A stretch of DNA of 64,000 bases. Origin: an uncultured Dysgonomonas sp. GTDB taxonomy: Bacteria; Bacteroidota; Bacteroidia; Bacteroidales; Dysgonomonadaceae. The stretch is from contig NZ_LT599032.1 of assembly GCF_900079725.1 (NCBI RefSeq), forward strand, positions 4,646,054 through 4,710,053. Reading direction: 5' to 3'. The position numbers were made by a program, and so were the translations under genes. The first letter of the stretch is position 1, and each line of letters begins with the position of its first letter. Shown piece after piece: positions 35,966-45,808 of this stretch. The notes under the pieces are model-generated. The model did no database searches, was not told the DNA's origin, and worked only from the letters and a program-made list of their open reading frames with translations.

Positions 35966-36216
35966 TTTAGTAATATAGGTGATGGTGTGTAGGTGTTATT
36001 TGGGGATTCTTGTTTGTTATTTTATGATAGATGTGTATTGGTGAATATTAGTGAGAGGTTTTTGTCGTTGCTGTGCGGATAATTGGTGATTTTGGTTTGT
36101 TTTTAGACTCTGGTTGTATTAAGGTGTGATTGGTGTCTCATTAGTCTTAGATGAAAATGAAGGGGTGAGAGAGTGAATTGCTTCAGTAGCGTCATCTTTT
36201 TTCACTTTTTATATAA

Positions 36217-36232
36217 TTGTATGAACAATATA
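36217..36232. promoter_or_regulatory. Weak GntR operator-like site
   Basis: TTGTATGAACAATATA keeps GTATGAAC but has an imperfect second arm. It may be a low-affinity auxiliary site or chance. Confidence 0.35.
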
Positions 36233-36425
36233 TTATTATGTATTTACAGGTTTTATGGGGTTCGATTAATATTTAACATAGTTAAAAATGTTCTTGTTGT
36301 TGTTTGTAAAATATTTATAATTAGTTAATTGTATGCTATTTATTATTTTGACAAATTCTATTTATTGAAAAAAAAAATCAAAAATAATGTTTAAGATAAA
36401 AACATTTTATATATTAGCTGCCTGA

Positions 36426-36441
36426 AAGTATGTTCATACAT
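36426..36441. promoter_or_regulatory. Predicted GntR operator 3 (GH38 side)
   Basis: AAGTATGTTCATACAT has the perfect core GTATG-TT-CATAC. It lies 199 bases upstream of the GH38 start and 8 bases after a TATATTAG box, a geometry suited to repression at the transcription start. Confidence 0.65.
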
Positions 36442-36639
36442 ATTGTAATGGGTGAGCAAAAGTGGAATAGGATATGCTAACTTGGGGAATAGGGGGCTTT
36501 TCAATTTTAGAAACAATCTAAAATGCTCTAAAATACTCATTGTATCGTAATTCAAATTAGGTGAAATTTTTCTCTTTATAAAATGGGTTACCTATAACTA
36601 ACGTGATTAACCATTAATACTAACAAAAAGTCTAAAAAT

Positions 36640-39600
36640 ATGAGGATGATAAGAAAAGGTATCTTTTCTCTTCTGATCTTAGTGAATACCATCGGAATAT
36701 ATGCGCAAAGTACCAAAGTATATACTCAGATTCCATCCGATCAGATTCAGGCAACGGCAAGTAGTGAATTGCCGGGGGCGACAGCTATGATGGCTGTTAA
36801 TGGCGAAGGAATGAACGGAGATATGCATATAGCGCATAATCTTGGACACACAATGTGGACATCTCAGGCTTCTACGAAAAAGGTACGGGCGAATGAATTT
36901 ACCAGAGAAGGTATTGTCTGGTTTATGTGCGAGGTCGGTAGTACTTCAACTCCCGCACAGATTGATTTGATCAGAATATGGAATGACAATCAAAGCCAAC
37001 ATACACGCAGGGGGTTGAAGAAAGTATATATAGAATACTCTGCTGATGGGAAGATATGGAAACTCTTGAAAAATAATGGACTGGATTATCATATTATAAA
37101 TGAATCGAAAGGACAGAATCCCGAGCCTGCGAATTTCACATTTGATACAGGCGGGATTAAGGCGAAATATATATGTTTTACAGCCGATGCTGATGGAAAC
37201 GGTAACTATTATGATCCTAAAGATAAATATATAATCAGGGAAGCTGCTGACATGCAGCAGAATGTAAATTATTACGGACTGAGTGAGATAAGATTCTACA
37301 GGAAGGAAAACAAACAGATTTCGAAACTTACTCCATTAAATAAGATGTCTTTCGTTGCTTCACAAGGATATTTGAAGACTGATAAAGGGCCGAGCCGTGA
37401 ATATACATTGAAATTTGATGTACCCCTGTTTTGTGGAGGAGAACTCGAATTCGATATAAATGGACGTAAATGGAGGGAGGCTGTCAAGCCATCCGCGATA
37501 GGAATATCTGTGATCGAAGGGCGGTTCCCGGCAGGTTATATGGAAGAGAGCGCCGAAGTATCGGTGAACTTTCGCAGCAAGCAAGGTAATCTAACTGATA
37601 GCTATACTGTTTTGGGAGCTCGCCAATGGAAACTGTATTTCTTACCCCATTCACATTTGGATATAGGTTATACACATGTGCAGGATGATGTAATGAAGCT
37701 ACAGTGGCGCAATTTTGAGCGGGCGCTGGAACTGGCAGAGCGTACAGCGGATAATCCCGAAGGCTCACGATTCAAATGGAATTCGGAGGCTACATGGGCT
37801 CTGATGGGATATCTCGATCATTACAAAGGGACGGAGAAAGGCGATAAAATGATTCATGCTATTAAAGACGGTATGATTGGCGTCGATGCATCTTTGGGTA
37901 GCATACTCACCGGAATTTGCAAACAGGAGGAACTTATGCACATGTTCGATGATGCGCACCGCATTTCCGAACTTACTGGTGTGGAATTCAATACGGCAAT
38001 GATGAGCGATGTTCCCGGACAATCGTGGGGCATGGTTACGGCAATGGCTCAGAATGGTGTGAAGTATTATTCATCGGGACCCAATTATGTACCTTTCTAC
38101 GGAAAGGTAGGTAATGACCGAGCCGCACATCTGCATGTGAAGTGGGGCGATAAACCGTTTTACTGGCTATCTCAGTCAGGTAAGGAAAAAGTATTATTCT
38201 GGCAGACCGGCAGGGGGTATTCATGGTTTCATGGCTGGTTGATAAACAGGCTTTCTGCTTGTGGTGTAACTCCTATATGGGAATACCTTACCGATTTGGA
38301 ATCGAAGGAATATCCGTATGCTACTACTTATCTGCGTTATACGGTGAACGGAGATAACGGGCCGCCCGATCAGTGGATGCCGGATGTAATAAAGGAGTGG
38401 AACGAAAAATACGATTCTCCTAAGTTTTATATAGGTACTACCAAAGAACTTTTCACAGAGTTTGAAAAACAATATGGTGATGATATTCCGGTTTATGGCG
38501 GCGATATAACTCCTACATGGGAAGACGGAGCAGCTTCTACAGCCCGCGAACTGGCGATGAATCGCGAAAGTTCGGAACGTCTCAACCAGACCGAGATACT
38601 ATGGAGTATGCTTCATCCGAAGCAGTTTCCTGCAAATGATTTTCTGGAGGCTTGGAAAAATGTTGTCCTGTTTTCGGAACATACCTGGGGGGCTTCGGCC
38701 AGCGGGACTGAACCTGAATCGGAGTTTACAAAGAAACTGTGGGCTGGAAAGAAATTGTACGCGGATAATGCAGATTCGCAGTCGAGAAAACTTTATGCCG
38801 ATGTCTTTTCAGGAATGCAATCCGATAAAGGCAGCTATATACATGTATTCAATACCAATCTGTGGAAAAGAACTGATATAGTGGTCATTGAAAAGGGTAG
38901 TGACCTGACAGGTAAAGTATTGGAAAGCCCATCAGGAGAGATCATTCCTTTGCAGAAGTTGCATGACGGCAGATGGATATTTATGGCAAAAGATATTCCC
39001 GCACTTTCGTCTGTTGTATATAAAGTTTCGGATGACAAGAGAAATATGGTAGGCATAGCTTCAATGATAAACGACAATATACTCGATAATGGTATTGTAA
39101 AGGTTGAAATAGACAAGATAAAAGGTACAATTTCTTCATTTACAAAGGCTGGTGAAGACTATAATTATTCATCCGAGCGAGGTTTGAATGATTATATCTA
39201 TACAGGGCGTTTTGCTTCAGATCCGCAATGGGTAGAAAATATCAAACAAATTATTGTACTGGATGATGGCGAAGTTGCAGCGACCTTGCGTGTAGAGTCG
39301 GATGCGCCGGGCTGCCGTTCGTTATGGAGAGACATTACGGTATATAAAGAGTTAGGACGCGTAGATATTCTGAATACGATAGATAAAGAGAATATTTATA
39401 AGCCTGAAAACGTCCGTTTTATTTTCCCATTCAATATAGCCCATGCAGATATCAAAATGGATTTGGCAATGGGAGATATGCATCCCGAGCGTGACCAGCT
39501 GGCAGGAGTGAATAAAAATTACTATTCGATACAGAACGGTATCAGTGCAAGCAATCTTAGCCATGGAGTCTACCTGACAACGATAGATGCTCCTTTCGTA

Positions 39601-40125
39601 GAACTGGGAGAGATGAGCAGCGATGTATGGCGTAAGGAAGGAGGCGGACTTGGCTGGTGGTCTTCAGCTTTGATTTCTCCGAAGATATATTCGTGGGTAA
39701 TGAATAATTCATGGAGGACAAACTATAAGGCATCTCAGGAAGGTATTGCAGCATTTCGTTACTCGTTGGAGCTATTCGATCCGTTCGATCAGCAGCTTAA
39801 GAAACAAGGCACAGAGCAGGCTCAGAAAATGATTGCGGTTGTTTCCGAAAAACCTGTCGGAATAGATAATCTATTCAGGCTTAAAGGTAAGAATCAGATT
39901 TCGGTATCTACCATAAAACCTTCCGACGATGGCAAAGGTTATATTATACGCTTGTTGAATCTCAATGATCAGAGTGTACATTCTTCATTTATCTGGAATA
40001 GAATGCAGGCAGACGATGTGTACTTCTGCGACCATAACCAGCAAAGGACAGGTGATTTCGACGATTCTTCTTTCTGGCTAAAACCTCATGAATGCATAAC
40101 CTTGAAAGTTATCAGTAAAAAATAA
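36640..40125 (+). CDS. GH38 alpha-mannosidase with N-terminal discoidin-like domain
   Basis: An 1161-residue exported enzyme (signal peptide about 1-22, NTIGIYAQ). Residues about 30-225 look like an F5/8 type C domain (IQATASSELPGATAMMAVNGE, WTSQAS). The GH38 domain begins near 328 with the zinc/active-site strand LYFLPHSHLDIGYTH (His337, His339, Asp341); the nucleophile is Asp457 in AMMSDVPGQSW. Long C-terminal beta domains follow. It is a retaining alpha-mannosidase that would act on alpha-linked mannose, probably in the periplasm. It is the first gene of a five-gene plus-strand run (GH38, GH92, susC, susD, DUF3823); 21 bases separate it from the GH92 gene. Confidence 0.92.
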   Translation: MRMIRKGIFSLLILVNTIGIYAQSTKVYTQIPSDQIQATASSELPGATAMMAVNGEGMNGDMHIAHNLGHTMWTSQASTKKVRANEFTREGIVWFMCEVGSTSTPAQIDLIRIWNDNQSQHTRRGLKKVYIEYSADGKIWKLLKNNGLDYHIINESKGQNPEPANFTFDTGGIKAKYICFTADADGNGNYYDPKDKYIIREAADMQQNVNYYGLSEIRFYRKENKQISKLTPLNKMSFVASQGYLKTDKGPSREYTLKFDVPLFCGGELEFDINGRKWREAVKPSAIGISVIEGRFPAGYMEESAEVSVNFRSKQGNLTDSYTVLGARQWKLYFLPHSHLDIGYTHVQDDVMKLQWRNFERALELAERTADNPEGSRFKWNSEATWALMGYLDHYKGTEKGDKMIHAIKDGMIGVDASLGSILTGICKQEELMHMFDDAHRISELTGVEFNTAMMSDVPGQSWGMVTAMAQNGVKYYSSGPNYVPFYGKVGNDRAAHLHVKWGDKPFYWLSQSGKEKVLFWQTGRGYSWFHGWLINRLSACGVTPIWEYLTDLESKEYPYATTYLRYTVNGDNGPPDQWMPDVIKEWNEKYDSPKFYIGTTKELFTEFEKQYGDDIPVYGGDITPTWEDGAASTARELAMNRESSERLNQTEILWSMLHPKQFPANDFLEAWKNVVLFSEHTWGASASGTEPESEFTKKLWAGKKLYADNADSQSRKLYADVFSGMQSDKGSYIHVFNTNLWKRTDIVVIEKGSDLTGKVLESPSGEIIPLQKLHDGRWIFMAKDIPALSSVVYKVSDDKRNMVGIASMINDNILDNGIVKVEIDKIKGTISSFTKAGEDYNYSSERGLNDYIYTGRFASDPQWVENIKQIIVLDDGEVAATLRVESDAPGCRSLWRDITVYKELGRVDILNTIDKENIYKPENVRFIFPFNIAHADIKMDLAMGDMHPERDQLAGVNKNYYSIQNGISASNLSHGVYLTTIDAPFVELGEMSSDVWRKEGGGLGWWSSALISPKIYSWVMNNSWRTNYKASQEGIAAFRYSLELFDPFDQQLKKQGTEQAQKMIAVVSEKPVGIDNLFRLKGKNQISVSTIKPSDDGKGYIIRLLNLNDQSVHSSFIWNRMQADDVYFCDHNQQRTGDFDDSSFWLKPHECITLKVISKK

Positions 40126-40146
40126 ACCGAAAAACAATTTTATAAT

Positions 40147-42495
40147 ATGATAAAACGAATTATTCCAATTACAGTCCTTGCAATTTCTTGTATAATGGCA
40201 TCTTGCGAGAAAAAGCCTCTCTTGTCGGACTATGTTGATCCGGGTATCGGAACAGCCCATTCTCGCTGGTTCTTTTATACTCCGGCTGCCGTTCCGTTTG
40301 GTATGGCAAAGCTTGCCCCCTCTACAGACGGGCACTTAGGAAATTCGGGCGGATGGCAGGCTGTAGGCTACGATGCTCGGCATACATCTATCGAGGGTTT
40401 TGCTAATTTTCACGAATTTCAGGTGGGTGGTGTTGTTATAGCACCTACAGTCGGTAAGCTACAAACTGTTCCGGGAGCATTAGACAGCGTTCAGAACGGC
40501 TATCGTTCTACCTTCGACAAAAAAGATGAATTCGCCTCTCCGGGATACTACTCCGTATTGCTCAAAGATTACAATGTGAAAGCCGAACTCACAGCAACAA
40601 AGCGTGTAGGGTTTCACCGTTATACATTCCCCGCATCGGAAGAAGCCAACCTGATATTCGATATCGGCAACCGTCAGGGAGAAAGCGGATATGTGAAAGA
40701 TGCATCGGTGACATATACCGACGACGGACGTATAGAAGGATGGGTTACCACCATACCGGTCTATGTGAATATATATCAAAAAGGTGCTACCGTGTCTATG
40801 TATTTCAGCGCCGAACTGGATAAGAAACCAACGGCGTTCGGTTCGTTTGTAAAAGATACCGTATATCCCGATTCGAAGACTCAGACAGGAGTCGGAGCCG
40901 GACTTTATTTCAAATTCAAGACTAAAGACCAGGAGGCTGTAAATATAAAGATAGGACTATCCTATACTTCCATAGAAAATGCACGCCTGAATATGGAAAC
41001 CGAAGCTAAAAATATGAGTTTCGACAAAGCTCATAAAAATGCGACCGACACATGGGAAGAATATCTTGGGCGCATAGAAGTGGAAGGTGGGGAATACAAC
41101 GACCGTGTGAAATTCTATACAGGCTTGTATCATGCGTTGCTTGGCCGTGGATTGGCTAGTGATGTGAACGGGGCTTATCCCAAAAACGATGGTGGAGTAG
41201 GGCAGATAGCTCTGAATGAAAAGGGAAAACCAAGTCATAACCATTATAATACAGATGCTATCTGGGGAGGCTTCTGGAATCTTACCCAATTGTGGGCTGT
41301 GGCTTATCCCGAATATTATTCAGACTGGATACAGAGCCAGCTTCTTGTCTACAAGGATGCCGGATGGTTAGGCGATGGCATTGCCTGTAGTAAGTATGTA
41401 TCGGGTGTAGGAACTAATTTTACGAGTTTGGCTATAGCAGCAGCATACAATTGTGGTATCCGCGATTTCGATGTGAATACTGCATACGAGGCGGCCCTGA
41501 AGAATGAAATAGATGGAAAAGATCGTTTGGCAGGAGCCGGTAAGCTTGATGTGGAGCAGTTTGTCAACAGAGGCTACTCACCTTATACAACCAATCTGTC
41601 TATGCGTACGACTTCCGAAGGTTCCGGTTTCGGGGCTTCGCATACAATGGAATATTCATTCAGTAGTTTTGCTGTAGCTCAGATGGCAAAGCATTTGAAC
41701 AAGGAGGACGATTATAAACTTTTATCGAAGCTATCGGAGGGTTGGAAGACTCTTTTCGATCCTGAGACAAAACTGATACGTCCGCGTGACGACAAAGGCG
41801 AATTTATAAAAGATTTTGATCCCTTTGCTCCTTGGATCGGGTTTCAGGAAGGGAATGCGATACAGTACACATATTATGTGCCTCATCAGATAGATGAACT
41901 TATCAATCTGATAGGTGCAGATGATTTCAATGTACGTCTCGATAGCACATTCCAGATATCACAAAAGAATATATTCGGCGGAGGGCAGACTATAGATGCA
42001 TTTGCAGGCTTGCACACATATTACAATCATGGTAATCAGCCCAATCTGCATATCTCCTGGTTATTCAACTTTTCGGGAAAACCTTATCTATCACAAAAAT
42101 GGGTGAGAGCCATCTGTAACGAATTCTACGGAGTAGAAGGCATTCACGGATACGGATACGGACAGGATGAAGATCAGGGACAATTAGGCGCATGGTATGT
42201 AATGGCCGCAATGGGACTTTTCGATGTGAAAGGTCTGACAGAGATAGATCCTATGTTCCAGATCGGTAGCCCGCTGTTCGACAAGATTACTATCAGGCTC
42301 AACAAGGATTATTATCCGGGTAAGGAGTTTGTGATAGAAACACTGAATAACTCGAAAGATAATATGTATATCCAATCAATAGATGTGAATGGAAAACCCC
42401 ATAATACGGTTCAACTACCTTTCTCGGAAGTAGTCAAAGGTGGTCGTATGTCAATCAGCCTATCAGATAAACCTAACACAGAACTGAATAAATGA
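40147..42495 (+). CDS. GH92 alpha-mannosidase lipoprotein
   Basis: A 782-residue lipoprotein (lipobox IMASC, Cys20) made of a bare GH92 fold: VDPGIGTAHSRWFFYTP at the start, FHEFQVGGV (89-96), acid candidate Glu568 in FQEGNAIQY, and DEDQGQLGAWYV from 674. The segment that reads MEYSYDDW in the paralog at 32578 is MEYSFSSF here (501-508), losing two acidic residues, so substrate or linkage preference may differ. It is co-transcribed with GH38 upstream. A 131-base gap with no terminator separates it from susC. Lipid anchoring suggests surface or outer-membrane placement, ahead of import. Confidence 0.93.
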   Translation: MIKRIIPITVLAISCIMASCEKKPLLSDYVDPGIGTAHSRWFFYTPAAVPFGMAKLAPSTDGHLGNSGGWQAVGYDARHTSIEGFANFHEFQVGGVVIAPTVGKLQTVPGALDSVQNGYRSTFDKKDEFASPGYYSVLLKDYNVKAELTATKRVGFHRYTFPASEEANLIFDIGNRQGESGYVKDASVTYTDDGRIEGWVTTIPVYVNIYQKGATVSMYFSAELDKKPTAFGSFVKDTVYPDSKTQTGVGAGLYFKFKTKDQEAVNIKIGLSYTSIENARLNMETEAKNMSFDKAHKNATDTWEEYLGRIEVEGGEYNDRVKFYTGLYHALLGRGLASDVNGAYPKNDGGVGQIALNEKGKPSHNHYNTDAIWGGFWNLTQLWAVAYPEYYSDWIQSQLLVYKDAGWLGDGIACSKYVSGVGTNFTSLAIAAAYNCGIRDFDVNTAYEAALKNEIDGKDRLAGAGKLDVEQFVNRGYSPYTTNLSMRTTSEGSGFGASHTMEYSFSSFAVAQMAKHLNKEDDYKLLSKLSEGWKTLFDPETKLIRPRDDKGEFIKDFDPFAPWIGFQEGNAIQYTYYVPHQIDELINLIGADDFNVRLDSTFQISQKNIFGGGQTIDAFAGLHTYYNHGNQPNLHISWLFNFSGKPYLSQKWVRAICNEFYGVEGIHGYGYGQDEDQGQLGAWYVMAAMGLFDVKGLTEIDPMFQIGSPLFDKITIRLNKDYYPGKEFVIETLNNSKDNMYIQSIDVNGKPHNTVQLPFSEVVKGGRMSISLSDKPNTELNK

Positions 42496-42626
42496 TTTTA
42501 AAATAATAACTAAAAATTCAATCCATGAAAATGAAAGATTCGTTTGATACTGCTACCTAGAGACATAGGCGTAAAATGAGACTTAAATTATTATTGATTT
42601 ATCAAACACATTAAAAACTATGAAGT

Positions 42627-45600
42627 ATGAAATTTAAAGTTAACTTCTTAAATCTATTTAGCCTGTTTAAAGTTTGCATGTGCGCCACATTACTGCTGGC
42701 CTCTGCAAATCTTTATTCGCAGCAAAGCAAGACGGAGGTTTCAGGTGTTGTAAAAGACGCAATGAATGAAGCCATTATAGGAGCCAGTGTAGTAGAAAAA
42801 GGAACTACCAATGGTATAGCGACTGATGTAGACGGGAGTTTTTCAATAAAAGTAAATCCAAATTCTACATTGGTAATATCTTCTATCGGATACGTAACGC
42901 AGGAAATAAAAGTAGGGAATAAAACTTCGCTCAAAGACCTTAATATAGTACTGGTAGACGATAGCAAGCTGATGGACGAGGTAGTGGTTGTTGGATACGG
43001 TGTGCAAAAGAAAGCTACACTGACAGGTGCAGTTTCTGCCATTAAGAATGAAGAGATCATTACAACCAAGAACGAAAGTGTGCAGAATATGCTTACCGGA
43101 AAAGTGGCAGGTTTGCGTGTCGTTCAAAACTCATCCGAACCCGGACAATTTAGCGGATCGATGGATATACGCGGTTTAGGAAGTCCGCTGATTGTTATAG
43201 ATGGAGTTCCACGTGGTAATATGGCGCGTTTGGATGCAGAAGATATAGAGAGCATTTCGGTACTTAAAGATGCTTCGGCAGCTATCTATGGTGTTAACTC
43301 GGCAAATGGTGTTATTTTGGTAACAACTAAGCGAGGCGAAAAGGGAAAGGTTAGCCTTAGCTATTCGGGGAATGTGTCTTGGCAGATGCCTACTAACTTC
43401 CCTGATCTGGCAAATGCAGTAGACTGGATGACTCTATTCAACGAACGCACAATGCATAATGTAGACGGGCCTAACCGTCCTTATACAGATGAGCAAATCG
43501 AAGCTTATCGCAATGGTACAATACAGAGTACCGATTGGAAGAAAGAGGTTCTTCGGAGCAGTGCACCTCAGACTATGCATACATTAAGTGCTACCGGAGG
43601 TACAGAGGCGTTGAGTTATTATGCGAGTATCGGTTACCAGACTCAGGAGAGTTTCTTAAAGACAAATGCCATTAACTATGAGAAATATACTATTCGTAGT
43701 AATATTTCTTCTCAGATAACTAAAAATCTCCGATTTGATTTAAATCTGGCTGGATTACTCGATGAGCGGCAATCATCAGTTTATAGTTCTAATGATATTG
43801 TACGGGGTATGTGGCTTATGCAACCGATGGATAAGGTTTACTATAATGAAGAAGAAGGTCAGTACTGGCAACCTACCAATGGCGGATTACAAAATCCTGT
43901 CACTATGATGAATAAAGGTGTAACCGGCGCTAACTCATATAAAAGTAAATGGTTTCAATCGAATGCCTCTTTGAGATATGATATGCCATTCGTTAAAGGC
44001 TTGTATGCGAAAGGTATGTATAGTTACGACTATACGTTGAATGATAACAAAGAGTTTATGAAAGCTTATAAACTTTACGACTCGGGTGGTGCAGCAAAAA
44101 CATGGAATGGACAAAGTGATGCCCCAAATAAGGTATCCCGGTATTTTTACGGAAAGGATGCAACCTTATGGAATATCCAGATTGGTTTCGACAGGCAATT
44201 CGGTAAACATAATGTGTCGGCGATGGCACTCTATGAGAATACGCATAAAGAAGGAGATAACTTTTATGGTAACAGACAGCTTCTATTGCCTTTAGATCAG
44301 TTGTTTACAGGTATAACGGATAAGATGCAGATCAATCAGTCCACAGCTGCATCTTCTCTTTACGATTATGCATACAATGCTTATGTAGGACGTGTTAAAT
44401 ATGATTTCACAGGTAAATATCTGGCTGAGTTTACGTTAAGGCATGAGTCTTCATCAAGATTCCCGGATAATTCCCGTTGGGCAACAACTCCCGGAGTCAT
44501 GGCAGCCTGGCGTGTATCAGAAGAGGGATTCTTTAAGAAATCACCACTTAAATTCATCGATAATCTGAAACTACGCGGATCTTACGGACGGATGCTCGAT
44601 GATGCGTCAACAAACGATTATAATTTCTTGACGGGATATTACTATCCGGCTTCTGGCGGTAATAGTGCAGGACTTCCTTCTGGTTATATTTTTGATGGAT
44701 CATTCGTCAATAGTTCCAGCAATAAGGGGCTGGCAAATACAGCTATTACCTGGTATAAATCCGATATGTTGAATATAGGCTTGGATATGGACGCATGGAA
44801 TGGATTCTTGGGCGTAACTGCCGAGTATTTTCAGAGAAAACGTACAGGCTTGTTAGCGACTCGTTCCCAGTCGATTCCGGGGATTGTAGGTGCTTCCCAA
44901 CCGCAGGAAAATCTGAATAGCGATCTGACGAGAGGTTTCGAATTGGAACTTAGTCATCGCAACAGAATAGGTGATTTTGATTATCAGGTGAAAGGTAATA
45001 TGTCATTTACTCGTGTAAAGACAATATATTATGAACAATCGAAGAGAGGCAATTCATACCTGAACTGGAGGGAGAATAACAATGAACGCTATAATAATAT
45101 ATGGTGGGGATATGGAGGAGACGGACGTATAACCAGTTGGGATCAGATATATCATAATCCTGTTTATATCGGGCGTGGTACTACTCTGGGGGATTATCAA
45201 TATCAAGACTGGAATGGTGATGGGCAAATAAATGACCTGGATGTACATCCGCTCGCAATGAACGGTATGACACCTCTGATTTATTATGGAATCACTATAT
45301 CTGCATCATGGAAAGGGATAGATCTTACTATGCTATGGCAAGGTGGAGGTAAACGCTATGTTGCTCCAAGACAATTTTTATATCAGCCTTTGTGGGCAGA
45401 TACGAATGCTCTTACACAGTTCTTGGATCGCTGGCGTCCGTCGGACCCTACCGCAAGCCCTTACGATCCAGCTACAGAATGGATAAGCGGACATTATGCT
45501 TATACCGGAACCAGCCCGAATTATAATTCTGAATTTAATATTCAAAATGGTGCATACTTAAGGCTCAAGAATATAGAATTGGGATATACACTTCCAAAGA

Positions 45601-45797
45601 AATGGCTTTCGGCTTTGAATATACAGAATGTTAGGGTATATGTAAGTTCATATAATCTATTGACATTTACTAAATTAAAATATATGGATCCTGAATTTTT
45701 TACAAATCCTGACGATAGTAAAGGTGGATTAGGTGATTACGGATATAGTTACCCGCTCAATAAAACTGTTACAGTAGGAATGAATATAAAATTCTAA
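42627..45797 (+). CDS. SusC-family TonB-dependent transporter (mannoside PUL)
   Basis: A 1056-residue outer-membrane importer with signal peptide (about 1-31, LLLASANLYSQQ), a CarboxypepD_reg-like domain (KTEVSGVVKDAMNEAIIGAS, about 35-110), a TonB-box/plug start MDEVVVVGYGVQKKATLTG and a 22-strand barrel ending in VTVGMNIKF. There is no STN domain, unlike the SusC of the arabinose PUL, which agrees with regulation by something other than an ECF/FecR pair. SusD follows 11 bases later. The substrate is inferred to be mannose-rich oligosaccharides from the GH92/GH38 neighbours. Confidence 0.95.
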   Translation: MKFKVNFLNLFSLFKVCMCATLLLASANLYSQQSKTEVSGVVKDAMNEAIIGASVVEKGTTNGIATDVDGSFSIKVNPNSTLVISSIGYVTQEIKVGNKTSLKDLNIVLVDDSKLMDEVVVVGYGVQKKATLTGAVSAIKNEEIITTKNESVQNMLTGKVAGLRVVQNSSEPGQFSGSMDIRGLGSPLIVIDGVPRGNMARLDAEDIESISVLKDASAAIYGVNSANGVILVTTKRGEKGKVSLSYSGNVSWQMPTNFPDLANAVDWMTLFNERTMHNVDGPNRPYTDEQIEAYRNGTIQSTDWKKEVLRSSAPQTMHTLSATGGTEALSYYASIGYQTQESFLKTNAINYEKYTIRSNISSQITKNLRFDLNLAGLLDERQSSVYSSNDIVRGMWLMQPMDKVYYNEEEGQYWQPTNGGLQNPVTMMNKGVTGANSYKSKWFQSNASLRYDMPFVKGLYAKGMYSYDYTLNDNKEFMKAYKLYDSGGAAKTWNGQSDAPNKVSRYFYGKDATLWNIQIGFDRQFGKHNVSAMALYENTHKEGDNFYGNRQLLLPLDQLFTGITDKMQINQSTAASSLYDYAYNAYVGRVKYDFTGKYLAEFTLRHESSSRFPDNSRWATTPGVMAAWRVSEEGFFKKSPLKFIDNLKLRGSYGRMLDDASTNDYNFLTGYYYPASGGNSAGLPSGYIFDGSFVNSSSNKGLANTAITWYKSDMLNIGLDMDAWNGFLGVTAEYFQRKRTGLLATRSQSIPGIVGASQPQENLNSDLTRGFELELSHRNRIGDFDYQVKGNMSFTRVKTIYYEQSKRGNSYLNWRENNNERYNNIWWGYGGDGRITSWDQIYHNPVYIGRGTTLGDYQYQDWNGDGQINDLDVHPLAMNGMTPLIYYGITISASWKGIDLTMLWQGGGKRYVAPRQFLYQPLWADTNALTQFLDRWRPSDPTASPYDPATEWISGHYAYTGTSPNYNSEFNIQNGAYLRLKNIELGYTLPKKWLSALNIQNVRVYVSSYNLLTFTKLKYMDPEFFTNPDDSKGGLGDYGYSYPLNKTVTVGMNIKF

Positions 45798-45808
45798 ATA
45801 TTAATATT

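Larger units (their letters stand above)
35764..36639. promoter_or_regulatory. Long divergent regulatory region of the mannoside PUL
   Basis: The 876 AT-rich bases between GH92 (minus) and GH38 (plus) hold no gene. They contain three strong and one weak copy of an inverted repeat of the ATGTATG-TT-CATACAT type (35828, 35950, 36426; weak at 36217). The same motif occurs elsewhere only at the GntR/isomerase promoter. Both flanking transcripts must start here. The AT-rich stretch between the sites could allow looping by a repressor. No exact -7 box with proper spacing was found for GH38; TATATTAG at 36410-36417, just before the third site, is the nearest. Confidence 0.75.

Noticed and set aside
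42523-42558. Possible leader peptide before the second susC
   Set aside because: The 11-codon frame has no attenuator structure nearby and is probably chance.
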